In this document: in pieces, positions 47,057 through 53,430 of the stretch | How positions within the stretch are numbered: the stretch's first letter is position 1 | Layout: every line of letters starts with the position of its first letter | From: Streptomyces ferrugineus | GTDB lineage: Bacteria; Actinomycetota; Actinomycetes; Streptomycetales; Streptomycetaceae | Length of the DNA: 64,000 nt | Direction: 5' to 3' | Assembly (NCBI RefSeq): GCF_015160855.1 | Contig: NZ_CP063373.1 | Location: 1,364,001 to 1,428,000 of the forward strand | Translations under genes and position numbers: made by a program | Notes under the pieces: generated by a model | The model's input: only the letters and a program-made list of their open reading frames with translations | The model's database searches: none | What the model was told of the DNA's origin: nothing

Positions 47057-47147
47057 TACGGACGATTGGGTTGCTGTGACGTCATCCTTCGGTACGCACG
47101 ACACAATCGCTCGCGAAGTTGGGCCACCTGTGCGTGAGGAGACCGAA

Positions 47148-47381
47148 ATGGCCAGCAAGGCAGAGAAGATCGTCGCCGGGCTCGGCGGCATCGACAACAT
47201 CGAGGAGATCGAGGGCTGCATCACCCGGCTCCGCACCGAGGTCAGTGACGCCTCGCTGGTCGACGAGGCCGCCCTGAAGGCCGCAGGCGCCCACGGCGTC
47301 GTGAAGATGGGCACCGCCGTCCAGGTCGTCATCGGCACCGACGCCGACCCGATCGCGGCGGAGATCGAAGACATGATGTGA
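47148..47381 (+). CDS. nagF: PTS GlcNAc-specific IIB protein NagF
   Basis: 77 residues from ATG 47148, with GAGGAGACC upstream. The phosphorylated Cys is in EIEGCITRLRTEV (about residue 27), and VVKMGTAVQVVIGTDADPI is the closing segment. Soluble IIB carries phosphate from IIA (Crr, elsewhere) to incoming GlcNAc bound by NagE. A hairpin terminator follows after 14 bases. Confidence 0.95.
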   Translation: MASKAEKIVAGLGGIDNIEEIEGCITRLRTEVSDASLVDEAALKAAGAHGVVKMGTAVQVVIGTDADPIAAEIEDMM

Positions 47382-47395
47382 GCCTCGCGCTCACC

Positions 47396-47431
47396 GAAGG
47401 GGTCTCTTCCCACCGCGGGAGGGGCCCCTTC
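47396..47431 (+). terminator. terminator after nagF
   Basis: GAAGGGG (47396-47402) pairs with CCCCTTC (47425-47431), continued by an inner GC stem around ACCGC. Confidence 0.8.
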
Positions 47432-47455
47432 CGCATGGGGGGCTAGGCTCACGGC

Positions 47456-48211
47456 ATGGCAGCCACCTCCTCACTCTCTCGAATCGACGGCCGCACTCCC
47501 GAGCAGCTCCGCCCGGTCACCATCGAACGCGCCTGGAGCAAGCACGCGGAGGGCTCCGTCCTCGTCTCCTTCGGCGACACGAAGGTCCTGTGCACCGCCT
47601 CCTTCACCGAAGGCGTCCCGCGCTGGCGCAAGGGCAGCGGCGAGGGCTGGGTCACCGCGGAGTACGCCATGCTGCCCCGCGCCACCAACACCCGCGGCGA
47701 CCGCGAATCCGTCCGGGGCAAGATCGGCGGCCGTACGCACGAGATCAGCCGCCTCATCGGCCGCTCCCTGCGCGCGGTCATCGACTACAAGGCGCTCGGC
47801 GAGAACACCGTCGTCCTCGACTGCGACGTCCTCCAGGCCGACGGCGGCACCCGCACGGCGGCGATCACCGGCGCGTATGTGGCGTTGGCCGACGCCGTCG
47901 CCTGGGCCCAGGGCAAGAAGCTGATCAAGGCCGGCCGCAAGCCGATCACCGGCACCGTCAGCGCCGTCTCGGTCGGCATCGTCGGCGGTGTGCCGCTGCT
48001 CGACCTCTGCTACGAGGAGGACGTCAAGGCCGACACCGACATGAACGTCGTCTGCACCGGCGACGGCCGCTTCGTCGAGGTCCAGGGCACCGCCGAGGCC
48101 GAGCCGTTCGCCCGCGAGGAGCTCAACGCCCTGCTGGACCTCGCGGTTTCGGGCTGCGGGGAGCTGGCGGAACTCCAGCGCAAGGCACTTGATACCGTCC
48201 TCGAAAAGTAA
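47456..48211 (+). CDS. rph: ribonuclease PH
   Basis: 251 residues from ATG 47456; an internal ATG is absent, but a start nearer SRIDGR is used in some relatives. RNase PH blocks are [37 protein letters not shown] and DLCYEEDV. It trims tRNA 3' ends phosphorolytically before CCA addition, which fits a genome whose tRNA genes lack CCA. It is separated from rdgB by a lipoprotein gene. Confidence 0.96.
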   Translation: MAATSSLSRIDGRTPEQLRPVTIERAWSKHAEGSVLVSFGDTKVLCTASFTEGVPRWRKGSGEGWVTAEYAMLPRATNTRGDRESVRGKIGGRTHEISRLIGRSLRAVIDYKALGENTVVLDCDVLQADGGTRTAAITGAYVALADAVAWAQGKKLIKAGRKPITGTVSAVSVGIVGGVPLLDLCYEEDVKADTDMNVVCTGDGRFVEVQGTAEAEPFAREELNALLDLAVSGCGELAELQRKALDTVLEK

Positions 48212-48360
48212 AGGACGCACCAAGAAGAGCCGCGCCTTCGGGCAACCGCGCCGCCTTTCCTCGCGTCACTAGGGGTACGGGCGTATGGCTTGATCGCTGT
48301 ACGCCCGGCCAGTGACCGCACGGGGGCCTGCGAGGCCTGAGCAGGGAGGGAACGTCACCC

Positions 48361-48765
48361 ATGGCCACGAGCCGACGCCGCCGGAGCCGTATCGCCATAG
48401 CCGCCGCAGCCATCGCCGCCGTCGGGCTGACGGCCGGGCTGACCACCGGCTGCGACGCCGTCGACAAGGCGCTGGACTGCGTCCAGACCGCCGACGCCAT
48501 CGCCGACAGCGTCACCGAACTCCAGCAGGCCGTGGAGAACGCGTCGAACGACCCGACCCAGCTCGAGGAGTCCCTGACCTCCATCGACAAGAACCTCGAC
48601 AAGATCGGCGACAAGACGGACGACGCCGACGTCAACAAGGCGGTGGACGACCTCCAGAAGGCCGTCACCAACGTCCGGGAGTCCGTCGAGAACGGCGACT
48701 CGACCCCGGACGTCAGCCCGGTCACGGACGCGGCCGGCGAGTTGACGAAGGTCTGCACGTCGTAA
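48361..48765 (+). CDS. secreted lipoprotein with helical repeat-like body
   Basis: 134 residues from ATG 48361, with GGAGGGAACG upstream. A twin basic start (SRRRRSR) and hydrophobic stretch end in the lipobox GLTTGC, giving a lipid-modified Cys near residue 31. The body is an acidic, Asp/Lys-rich helix (SLTSIDKNLDKIGDKTDDAD, then NKAVDDLQKAVTNVRESV) likely to form a coiled coil. Function unknown. Confidence 0.85.
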   Translation: MATSRRRRSRIAIAAAAIAAVGLTAGLTTGCDAVDKALDCVQTADAIADSVTELQQAVENASNDPTQLEESLTSIDKNLDKIGDKTDDADVNKAVDDLQKAVTNVRESVENGDSTPDVSPVTDAAGELTKVCTS

Positions 48766-48799
48766 CCGGGCGTCCGGCGGGCCCTGGATACTGAAGGGC

Positions 48800-49402
48800 A
48801 TGACCCGCCTCATCCTCGCCACCCGCAACGCCGGAAAGATCACCGAGCTCAGGACGATCCTCGCCGACGCAGGTCTGCCCCACGACCTCGTCGGCGCGGA
48901 CGCCTACCCGGACATCCCCGACGTCAAGGAGACCGGCGTCACCTTCGCCGAGAACGCGCTGCTCAAGGCACACGCCCTGGCCCGGGCGACCGGCCTGCCC
49001 GCCGTCGCCGACGACTCCGGCCTGTGCGTCGACGTCCTGAACGGCGCCCCCGGCATCTTCTCGGCCCGCTGGGCCGGCCGGCACGGCGACGACAAGGCCA
49101 ACCTGGAGCTGCTGCTGGCCCAGCTCGCCGACATCGACGACGCCCACCGCGGCGCCCACTTCGCCTGCGCGGCGGCGCTCGCCCTGCCGGACGGCACGGA
49201 GCGGGTGGTCGAGGGTCAGCTCAAGGGCACCCTGCGGCACGCCGCCGTCGGCACGAACGGATTCGGGTACGACCCGATCCTCCAGCCGGAGGGCGAGAGC
49301 CGCACCTGCGCCGAGCTGAGCCCCGAGGAGAAGAACGCGATCAGCCATCGGGGGAAGGCGTTCAGGGCGTTGGTGCCGGTGGTTCGGGAGTTGTTGGGCT
49401 GA
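48800..49402 (+). CDS. rdgB: XTP/dITP pyrophosphatase
   Basis: 200 residues from ATG 48800. HAM1/RdgB blocks: LILATRNAGKITELRTIL, TFAENALLKAHALARATG, ADDSGLCVDVLNGAPG and FGYDPILQPEGES. It hydrolyses non-canonical purine nucleoside triphosphates to keep inosine and xanthosine out of DNA and RNA. The small terminator that follows also faces the tRNA on the other strand. Confidence 0.96.
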   Translation: MTRLILATRNAGKITELRTILADAGLPHDLVGADAYPDIPDVKETGVTFAENALLKAHALARATGLPAVADDSGLCVDVLNGAPGIFSARWAGRHGDDKANLELLLAQLADIDDAHRGAHFACAAALALPDGTERVVEGQLKGTLRHAAVGTNGFGYDPILQPEGESRTCAELSPEEKNAISHRGKAFRALVPVVRELLG

Positions 49403-49406
49403 CGCT

Positions 49407-49441
49407 GAAGGGCGCCGCACCTCATTGGTGCGGCGCCCTTC
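49407..49441. terminator. bidirectional terminator between rdgB and the tRNA
   Basis: A perfect 15-base stem (49407-49421 with 49427-49441, core GGGCGCCGCACC) around TCATT ends seven bases from the tRNA 3' end. Confidence 0.88.
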
Positions 49442-49447
49442 GCAGGG

Positions 49448-49523
49448 TGGGCCCGGTGGGACTCGAACCCACGACACACCGCACCTAAAACGGCGCCCTC
49501 TTGACCAGCTGGGGTACGGGCCC
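49448..49523 (-). tRNA. tRNA with apparent anticodon UAG (Leu by anticodon), class I size
   Basis: 76 bases. The acceptor is GGGCCCG with CGGGCCC plus discriminator A, and the T-arm is GTGGG-TTCGAGT-CCCAC, both perfect. The best anticodon arm is GCCGT-TTTAGGT-GCGGT, giving anticodon UAG and G37. The variable loop is only five bases, whereas bacterial tRNA-Leu normally has a long variable arm. The D-arm is weak (three pairs, enlarged loop). The gene is real, but amino acid identity is doubtful. It starts ten bases after an HNH gene stop. Confidence 0.8.
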
Positions 49524-49533
49524 GCAGCGCCGC

Positions 49534-50394
49534 CTACTCTACCGGCCCTTGGGGAGCCGGTGTGCGGCGAGATCGATTCGCGTAGGTGTCCGTCTGGCTG
49601 TGGCAGGAAGGGCACAGATACCGGAGGTTTTCGCGGCGGTTGTCCAGCCGGTCACCGTTGAGGTGATCGATCTCCAGGACCAGGCGTTTGCCCTGCCAGA
49701 TGTCGCCGATTCCGCACTCGGCACAGACGTGCGGGACACCGAGATCTTCGAGAGCGCGTCGTAGCAGGGCAGTCTTAGTACGGTTCGAGCCCGGGGCCTC
49801 TCGTCGCAGGATCTGATCGGGGGTCTTTCGGTGCCGCGATGCGGAGCCGCGATAGTGGCCTTGCCCGGTGAAGTGATCAGTGGCGATGCCGTGTGCTTCC
49901 AGAGTGCGCTTCACTCGTGCGCGGGCGCTGCCATTGTTGTCGCGATAGCCGAGGATCTTGAGTACGCCGGAAACGCTGGTGGCTCGAGCGGCCGCCGATG
50001 CGAGAACGTCCCGGGGAAGGTCTTCGAGACTGCGTCCGCGACCACGGGTGAAGTGCGACGTGTCGATGCCGAATTGATCCAGTCGCTTCCTGACGAGCCC
50101 GTAGGGGCTGTCCTCGGGTGGATAGCCCAGGTACTCGAACATTTCGCGGATGCTGTGCGACCGGGCTGCCGCCTCTTCCAGCAGATCGCGTGCATAGGAC
50201 CGCTTCTCTCGGGGCGGAAGTGGCTCTTCGATGAAGTGCGAGGTATTGATCCCATAGTGCTCCAGCCTGTGGAGCAGGTAGCGCCGAGGACGGCTGCCCA
50301 TCGGCGTGCCCAGCCTGCGCATCAGATCCACAAGGCTGTTTGAGGCGGCCGCGGTCCTCATCAGTACGTCCCTGGGGTACTTGGGAGTTCTCAT
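49534..50394 (-). CDS. HNH endonuclease with three helix-turn-helix modules
   Basis: 286 residues from ATG 50394, overlapping the stop of the upstream HNH gene as ATGA. Three modules of about 50 residues each end in GI(N/D/A)T(S/D)HF and contain an HTH-like core (SNSLVDLMRRLGTP, SHSIREMFEYLGYP, TSVSGVLKILGYRD). The C-terminal HNH nuclease has CAECG, LEIDHLNGDRLDNR, ENLRYLCPSCH. The modules probably recognise a DNA site and the HNH cuts. The 3' end is ten bases from the tRNA. Confidence 0.87.
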   Translation of the reverse strand: MRTPKYPRDVLMRTAAASNSLVDLMRRLGTPMGSRPRRYLLHRLEHYGINTSHFIEEPLPPREKRSYARDLLEEAAARSHSIREMFEYLGYPPEDSPYGLVRKRLDQFGIDTSHFTRGRGRSLEDLPRDVLASAAARATSVSGVLKILGYRDNNGSARARVKRTLEAHGIATDHFTGQGHYRGSASRHRKTPDQILRREAPGSNRTKTALLRRALEDLGVPHVCAECGIGDIWQGKRLVLEIDHLNGDRLDNRRENLRYLCPSCHSQTDTYANRSRRTPAPQGPVE

Positions 50395-51017
50395 GCGCCA
50401 CTCGGCCTCCGGCGGCCCCGGTAAGTGTCGGTCGTGGCATGACAGTTGGGACATAGCAACCGCAGATTCTCCGGGCGGTTGTCCCACCAGGCACCGCTGA
50501 TGTGGTCGACTTCGAGGCGAAGAGGTTTGCTGTTCCACTCCGGCCCGGTGCCGCACATCGCGCAGACTTCACGGACTCCGGAACGCAGAAGCTCTCGGAG
50601 CAGTCGCTCACCAGGGACCCTTCCGTCCTCGGGGCTACGCAAAGTGAGCGGGCCGCCGAGTGATCCCTTCGGACGACTCTTGCGTGTAGGGGCGAAGTGG
50701 GAGGTGTCGATTCCGAGCGCGACGATGCGGCGACTGATATGGGTCTGATTACCCCCGACCTGGCTGATCCCGAGGTGGCGCACGACGTCCCTCATGCTGG
50801 TCGACACCGCTACGGCCGCGCGTAGGTGCTCTTCCGTGTGCCGGACCTGATTCGTAGCGAAGTGCGAGATGTCTATGCCGGCCTCGGTCATCTTCTGGCG
50901 CAGGTAGCGCCTGCTCCCGGGGGTCGGTCTGCCGCCGCACCACCGAACGGCCTCGTCGATGTGCCTCGTCTCGCGGGCTGCTTCCTCCAGCAGTTCGCGG
51001 GTGTACCTGACGGCCAT
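50391..51017 (-). CDS. HNH endonuclease with two helix-turn-helix modules
   Basis: 208 residues from ATG 51017, five bases after GGAGAGG; GTG 51038 is in frame. Modules: YTRELLEEAARETRHIDEAV ending GIDISHF, and STSMRDVVRHLGIS ending GIDTSHF. The HNH part has CAMCGTGPEW, LEVDHISGAWWDNR and ENLRLLCPNCHATTD. Paralog of the downstream gene with one module fewer. Lower GC than neighbours suggests transfer. The two are translated together. Confidence 0.87.
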   Translation of the reverse strand: MAVRYTRELLEEAARETRHIDEAVRWCGGRPTPGSRRYLRQKMTEAGIDISHFATNQVRHTEEHLRAAVAVSTSMRDVVRHLGISQVGGNQTHISRRIVALGIDTSHFAPTRKSRPKGSLGGPLTLRSPEDGRVPGERLLRELLRSGVREVCAMCGTGPEWNSKPLRLEVDHISGAWWDNRPENLRLLCPNCHATTDTYRGRRRPSGA

Positions 51018-51116
51018 GGCCTCTCCGTTCTCGGTCACACGTTCATGACCCGTACGGAGCAACGAACCGTCTGTCGGACGGTCACGGCACGGCTGATATG
51101 GTCTGGATCACCAGGT

Positions 51117-51161
51117 AAGCCTTCCGGGCTCGGGCAACCGAACACCCCGGGAGGCTTTTTT
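51117..51161 (+). promoter_or_regulatory. terminator-like hairpin covering the ribosome site of the GNAT gene
   Basis: AAGCCTTCCGGG (51117-51128) pairs with CCCGGGAGGCTT (51146-51157) with one G-U, around a 17-base loop, and runs into six T (51156-51161). GGGAGG, the only ribosome site for ATG 51163, lies in the stem. TGATATGGT at 51094-51102 may be an extended -10, giving a short leader. Confidence 0.65.
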
Positions 51162-51162
51162 C

Positions 51163-51675
51163 ATGACCATTCACAGTTCGGCGCATGTGCGCCCAGCCAC
51201 TCCCGACGACCGTCCCACCGTCGAACGCCTCTGGCTTCTGTTCCGGCACGACATGTCGGAGTTCGACGGGCAACTGCCCAACCCCGACGGCACCTTCCGC
51301 ACCGAGCGGCTGGAGGCCGCCTTCTCCGACGCCGCCGACTGGGCGCCGTATCTCTTCGAGAGCGGCGGCCGCCCCGCCGGGTTCGCCTTCGTGCGCGCCC
51401 TCGGCGCACCCGTGCACGTGCTGAACAGCTTCTTCGTGGTGCGCGGGGCCCGGCGGGCGGGCGTCGGCCTGCGGGCCGTACGACAGGTCGTGGCGCGGCA
51501 TCCGGGGCCCTGGGAAATCGCCTTTCAGGACGCCAACGCGGGCGCGGTCCGCTTCTGGCGCAGGGTCGCCGAAGAACTCGCGCCGGGTGCCTGGAGCGAG
51601 GAGCGCAGGCCGGTGCCGGGGCGGGCCGACCTGCCTCCCGACGTCTGGATCTCGTTCAGATACCCAGGTCCTTGA
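51163..51675 (+). CDS. GNAT-family N-acetyltransferase
   Basis: 170 residues from ATG 51163. Acetyl-CoA loop region: FVVRGARRAGVGLRAVRQVV, with an N-terminal RPATPDDRPTVERLW strand-helix. The RxxGxG core is RRAGVG. Substrate unknown; could be an amine, an antibiotic or a protein terminus. Its 3' end overlaps the convergent bcp gene by 20 bases. The hairpin that covers its ribosome site indicates controlled expression. Confidence 0.85.
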   Translation: MTIHSSAHVRPATPDDRPTVERLWLLFRHDMSEFDGQLPNPDGTFRTERLEAAFSDAADWAPYLFESGGRPAGFAFVRALGAPVHVLNSFFVVRGARRAGVGLRAVRQVVARHPGPWEIAFQDANAGAVRFWRRVAEELAPGAWSEERRPVPGRADLPPDVWISFRYPGP

Positions 51676-52123
51676 TGATCTTGGCCACATGGCCGGTCGC
51701 CCGCACGTTGTACAGCGCCCGCTCGACCTTGCCCTCCTCGTCCACGACCACCGTGGAGCGGATGACACCCAGATAGGTCTTGCCGTAGTTCTTCTTCTCG
51801 CCGTAGGCCCCGTAGGACTCGGTGACGGACTTCTCCGGGTCGGCGAGCAGGGTGACCTTCAGGGACTCCTTGTCGCGGAACTTGGCGAGCTTCTCCGGCT
51901 TGTCCGGGGAGATGCCGATGACGTCGTAGCCGGCGCCGGCCAGCAGCTCCAGGTTGTCCGTGAAGTCACAGGCCTGCTTGGTGCAGCCGGGCGTCAGGGC
52001 GGCCGGGTAGAAGTAGACGATGACCTTGCGGCCCTTGTGGTCCGACAGGGACACTTCGTTGCCGTCGGCGTCGGGCAGGGTGAAGGCGGGGGCCACGTCC
52101 CCCGGCTGGAGTCGCTCGCTCAT
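51656..52123 (-). CDS. bcp: thioredoxin-dependent thiol peroxidase (Bcp/PrxQ)
   Basis: 155 residues from ATG 52123. The peroxidatic and resolving Cys lie in ALTPGCTKQACDFTDN (CxxxxC). FYPAALTPG replaces the more common FYPKDNTPG. It reduces hydroperoxides with electrons from thioredoxin. Tail-to-tail overlap with the GNAT gene. Confidence 0.95.
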   Translation of the reverse strand: MSERLQPGDVAPAFTLPDADGNEVSLSDHKGRKVIVYFYPAALTPGCTKQACDFTDNLELLAGAGYDVIGISPDKPEKLAKFRDKESLKVTLLADPEKSVTESYGAYGEKKNYGKTYLGVIRSTVVVDEEGKVERALYNVRATGHVAKIIKDLGI

Positions 52124-52218
52124 CGAACCAGCGTAACCGGGGAGCCTGACAGTGCGGTCCGGCGTGGAGCTGACAGACTGTCCGGAAACAGCATCAGCTT
52201 CACTTCGGAGGCCGTACG

Positions 52219-52548
52219 GTGGCGGACACGTCGGACACCAGAACCCCGGCGCAGATCGAGGCGGACATCAAGGCCCGCCGCGCAGCGTTGGCCGAGACCC
52301 TCGACGAGATCGGGGTGCGGGTGCACCCCAGGACGATCGTCGGCGACGCGAAGGCCAAGGTCGTCTCGAACATCGACCACACCCTCGGACGGGCCTACGT
52401 CGAGGTCAACCGGGTGGTGAGCGATGTGAAGGCCAAGTTCACCGACGACGAGGGCGCGCCCCGGCTGGAGCGGATCGTGCCCGTCGCGCTCGTCGCCGTG
52501 GGCGTCGTGGGGCTGCTGACATTCGGCTCCCGGCGCCGCAGGCGCTGA
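52219..52548 (+). CDS. DUF3618 small membrane protein
   Basis: 109 residues from GTG 52219, with GGAGG upstream. DUF3618 start: TPAQIEADIKARRAALAETL. One membrane helix near the C-terminus (VPVALVAVGVVGLLTFG), then RRRRR facing the cytoplasm. Members are common and uncharacterised in actinobacteria. Confidence 0.85.
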   Translation: MADTSDTRTPAQIEADIKARRAALAETLDEIGVRVHPRTIVGDAKAKVVSNIDHTLGRAYVEVNRVVSDVKAKFTDDEGAPRLERIVPVALVAVGVVGLLTFGSRRRRR

Positions 52549-52602
52549 GCGGCGGCGGACCCGGCGAGGTACGCGGGCGGCAAAGGCAGGTAGGTTCAAG
52601 GC

Positions 52603-52959
52603 GTGAGCGCCAACAGAAACGAGCACAGCACCCAGCACGACAAGCTGCCCATCCGGATGCTGCACGACCGTGTACTCGTGCGGCAGGACACCAGCGAGGG
52701 CGAGCGGCGTTCCGGTGGCGGCATCCTGATCCCCGCCACCGCGGCCGTCGGCCGCCGGCTGGCCTGGGCCGAGGTCGTCGCGGTGGGGCAGAACGTACGG
52801 ACCGTGGAGCCCGGCGACCGGGTCCTGTACGACCCGGAGGACCGTGCCGAGGTCGAGGTGCGCGGCGTCCCGTACGTGCTCATGCGGGAGCGTGATCTGC
52901 ACGCCGTGGCCGCCGACCGGTTCGAGGGGTCGGAGGACTCGACCGGGCTCTACCTGTAA
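52603..52959 (+). CDS. GroES-like (Cpn10-fold) protein
   Basis: 118 residues from GTG 52603; TAGGTT just before it suggests a leaderless start. Cpn10 blocks: LPIRMLHDRVLVRQD, SGGGILIPATA, AEVVAVGQNVRTVEPGDRVL. It is longer than GroES at both ends and not next to groEL, so it is probably a paralog with a distinct role. A perfect hairpin terminator follows. Confidence 0.87.
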   Translation: MSANRNEHSTQHDKLPIRMLHDRVLVRQDTSEGERRSGGGILIPATAAVGRRLAWAEVVAVGQNVRTVEPGDRVLYDPEDRAEVEVRGVPYVLMRERDLHAVAADRFEGSEDSTGLYL

Positions 52960-52972
52960 TTCTGCGGTTCGA

Positions 52973-53003
52973 GGGGCCGGTGACCATCGTCACCGGCCCC
53001 TTT
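52973..53003 (+). terminator. terminator after the GroES-like gene
   Basis: GGGGCCGGTGA-CCATCG-TCACCGGCCCC is an 11-base stem followed by TTTC. Confidence 0.9.
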
Positions 53004-53029
53004 CGCGGTTTCCTTGCTAGCTTTGAAGG

Positions 53030-53072
53030 ACCCGACGAGACGCGCCGTACCGGGTGAACGCAAAGACGACGC
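53030..53072 (+). ncRNA. guanidine-III (ykkC-III) riboswitch before the SMR exporter gene
   Basis: The RNA shows the class pattern: ACCCG (53030-53034) pairs with CGGGT (53051-53055), and ACGAG followed by GCGCCGT (53042-53048) can form the pseudoknot with ACGACGC (53066-53072), with one mismatch. CTAGCTT at 53017-53023 may be its -10. It ends 37 bases before the start of an SMR exporter, a family shown to export guanidine. Confidence 0.8.
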
Positions 53073-53109
53073 ACCGCCAGGTTTTCCGTCTTCGCGAAGG
53101 GTGCTCGTC

Positions 53110-53430
53110 ATGGCCTGGGTCCTGCTCGTCGTCGCCGGTCTGCTCGAGGTCGGCTGGTCCATCGGCCTGAAGTACACCGACGGCTTCACCCGCCCCGTCC
53201 CCAGCCTGCTCACCGGCGCCGGCATCGTCGCCAGCATGCTGCTGCTGTCGTACGCCGCGCGGTCCCTGCCCATCGGCACCGCCTACGGCGTGTGGGTGGG
53301 CATCGGGGCGGCGGGTGCGGCGGTGGTCGGCATGGTGGCGCTGGGGGAGCCGGCGACCGCCGCGCGGATCTTCTTCGTCTGTCTGCTGCTGGTCGCCGTG
53401 GTGGGCCTCAAGGCGACCGGCGGTCACTGA
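53110..53430 (+). CDS. sugE: SMR-family guanidinium exporter (SugE/Gdx)
   Basis: 106 residues from ATG 53110, the usual length; a longer frame from 53014 would overlap the riboswitch. Four membrane helices with LLVVAGLLEVGWSIGLKYTD containing the essential Glu. SIGLKYTDGFTRP and PIGTAYGVWVGIG are Gdx hallmarks. The riboswitch upstream supports guanidine export. The 3' end overlaps the convergent penicillin-binding protein gene by 23 bases. Confidence 0.93.
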   Translation: MAWVLLVVAGLLEVGWSIGLKYTDGFTRPVPSLLTGAGIVASMLLLSYAARSLPIGTAYGVWVGIGAAGAAVVGMVALGEPATAARIFFVCLLLVAVVGLKATGGH

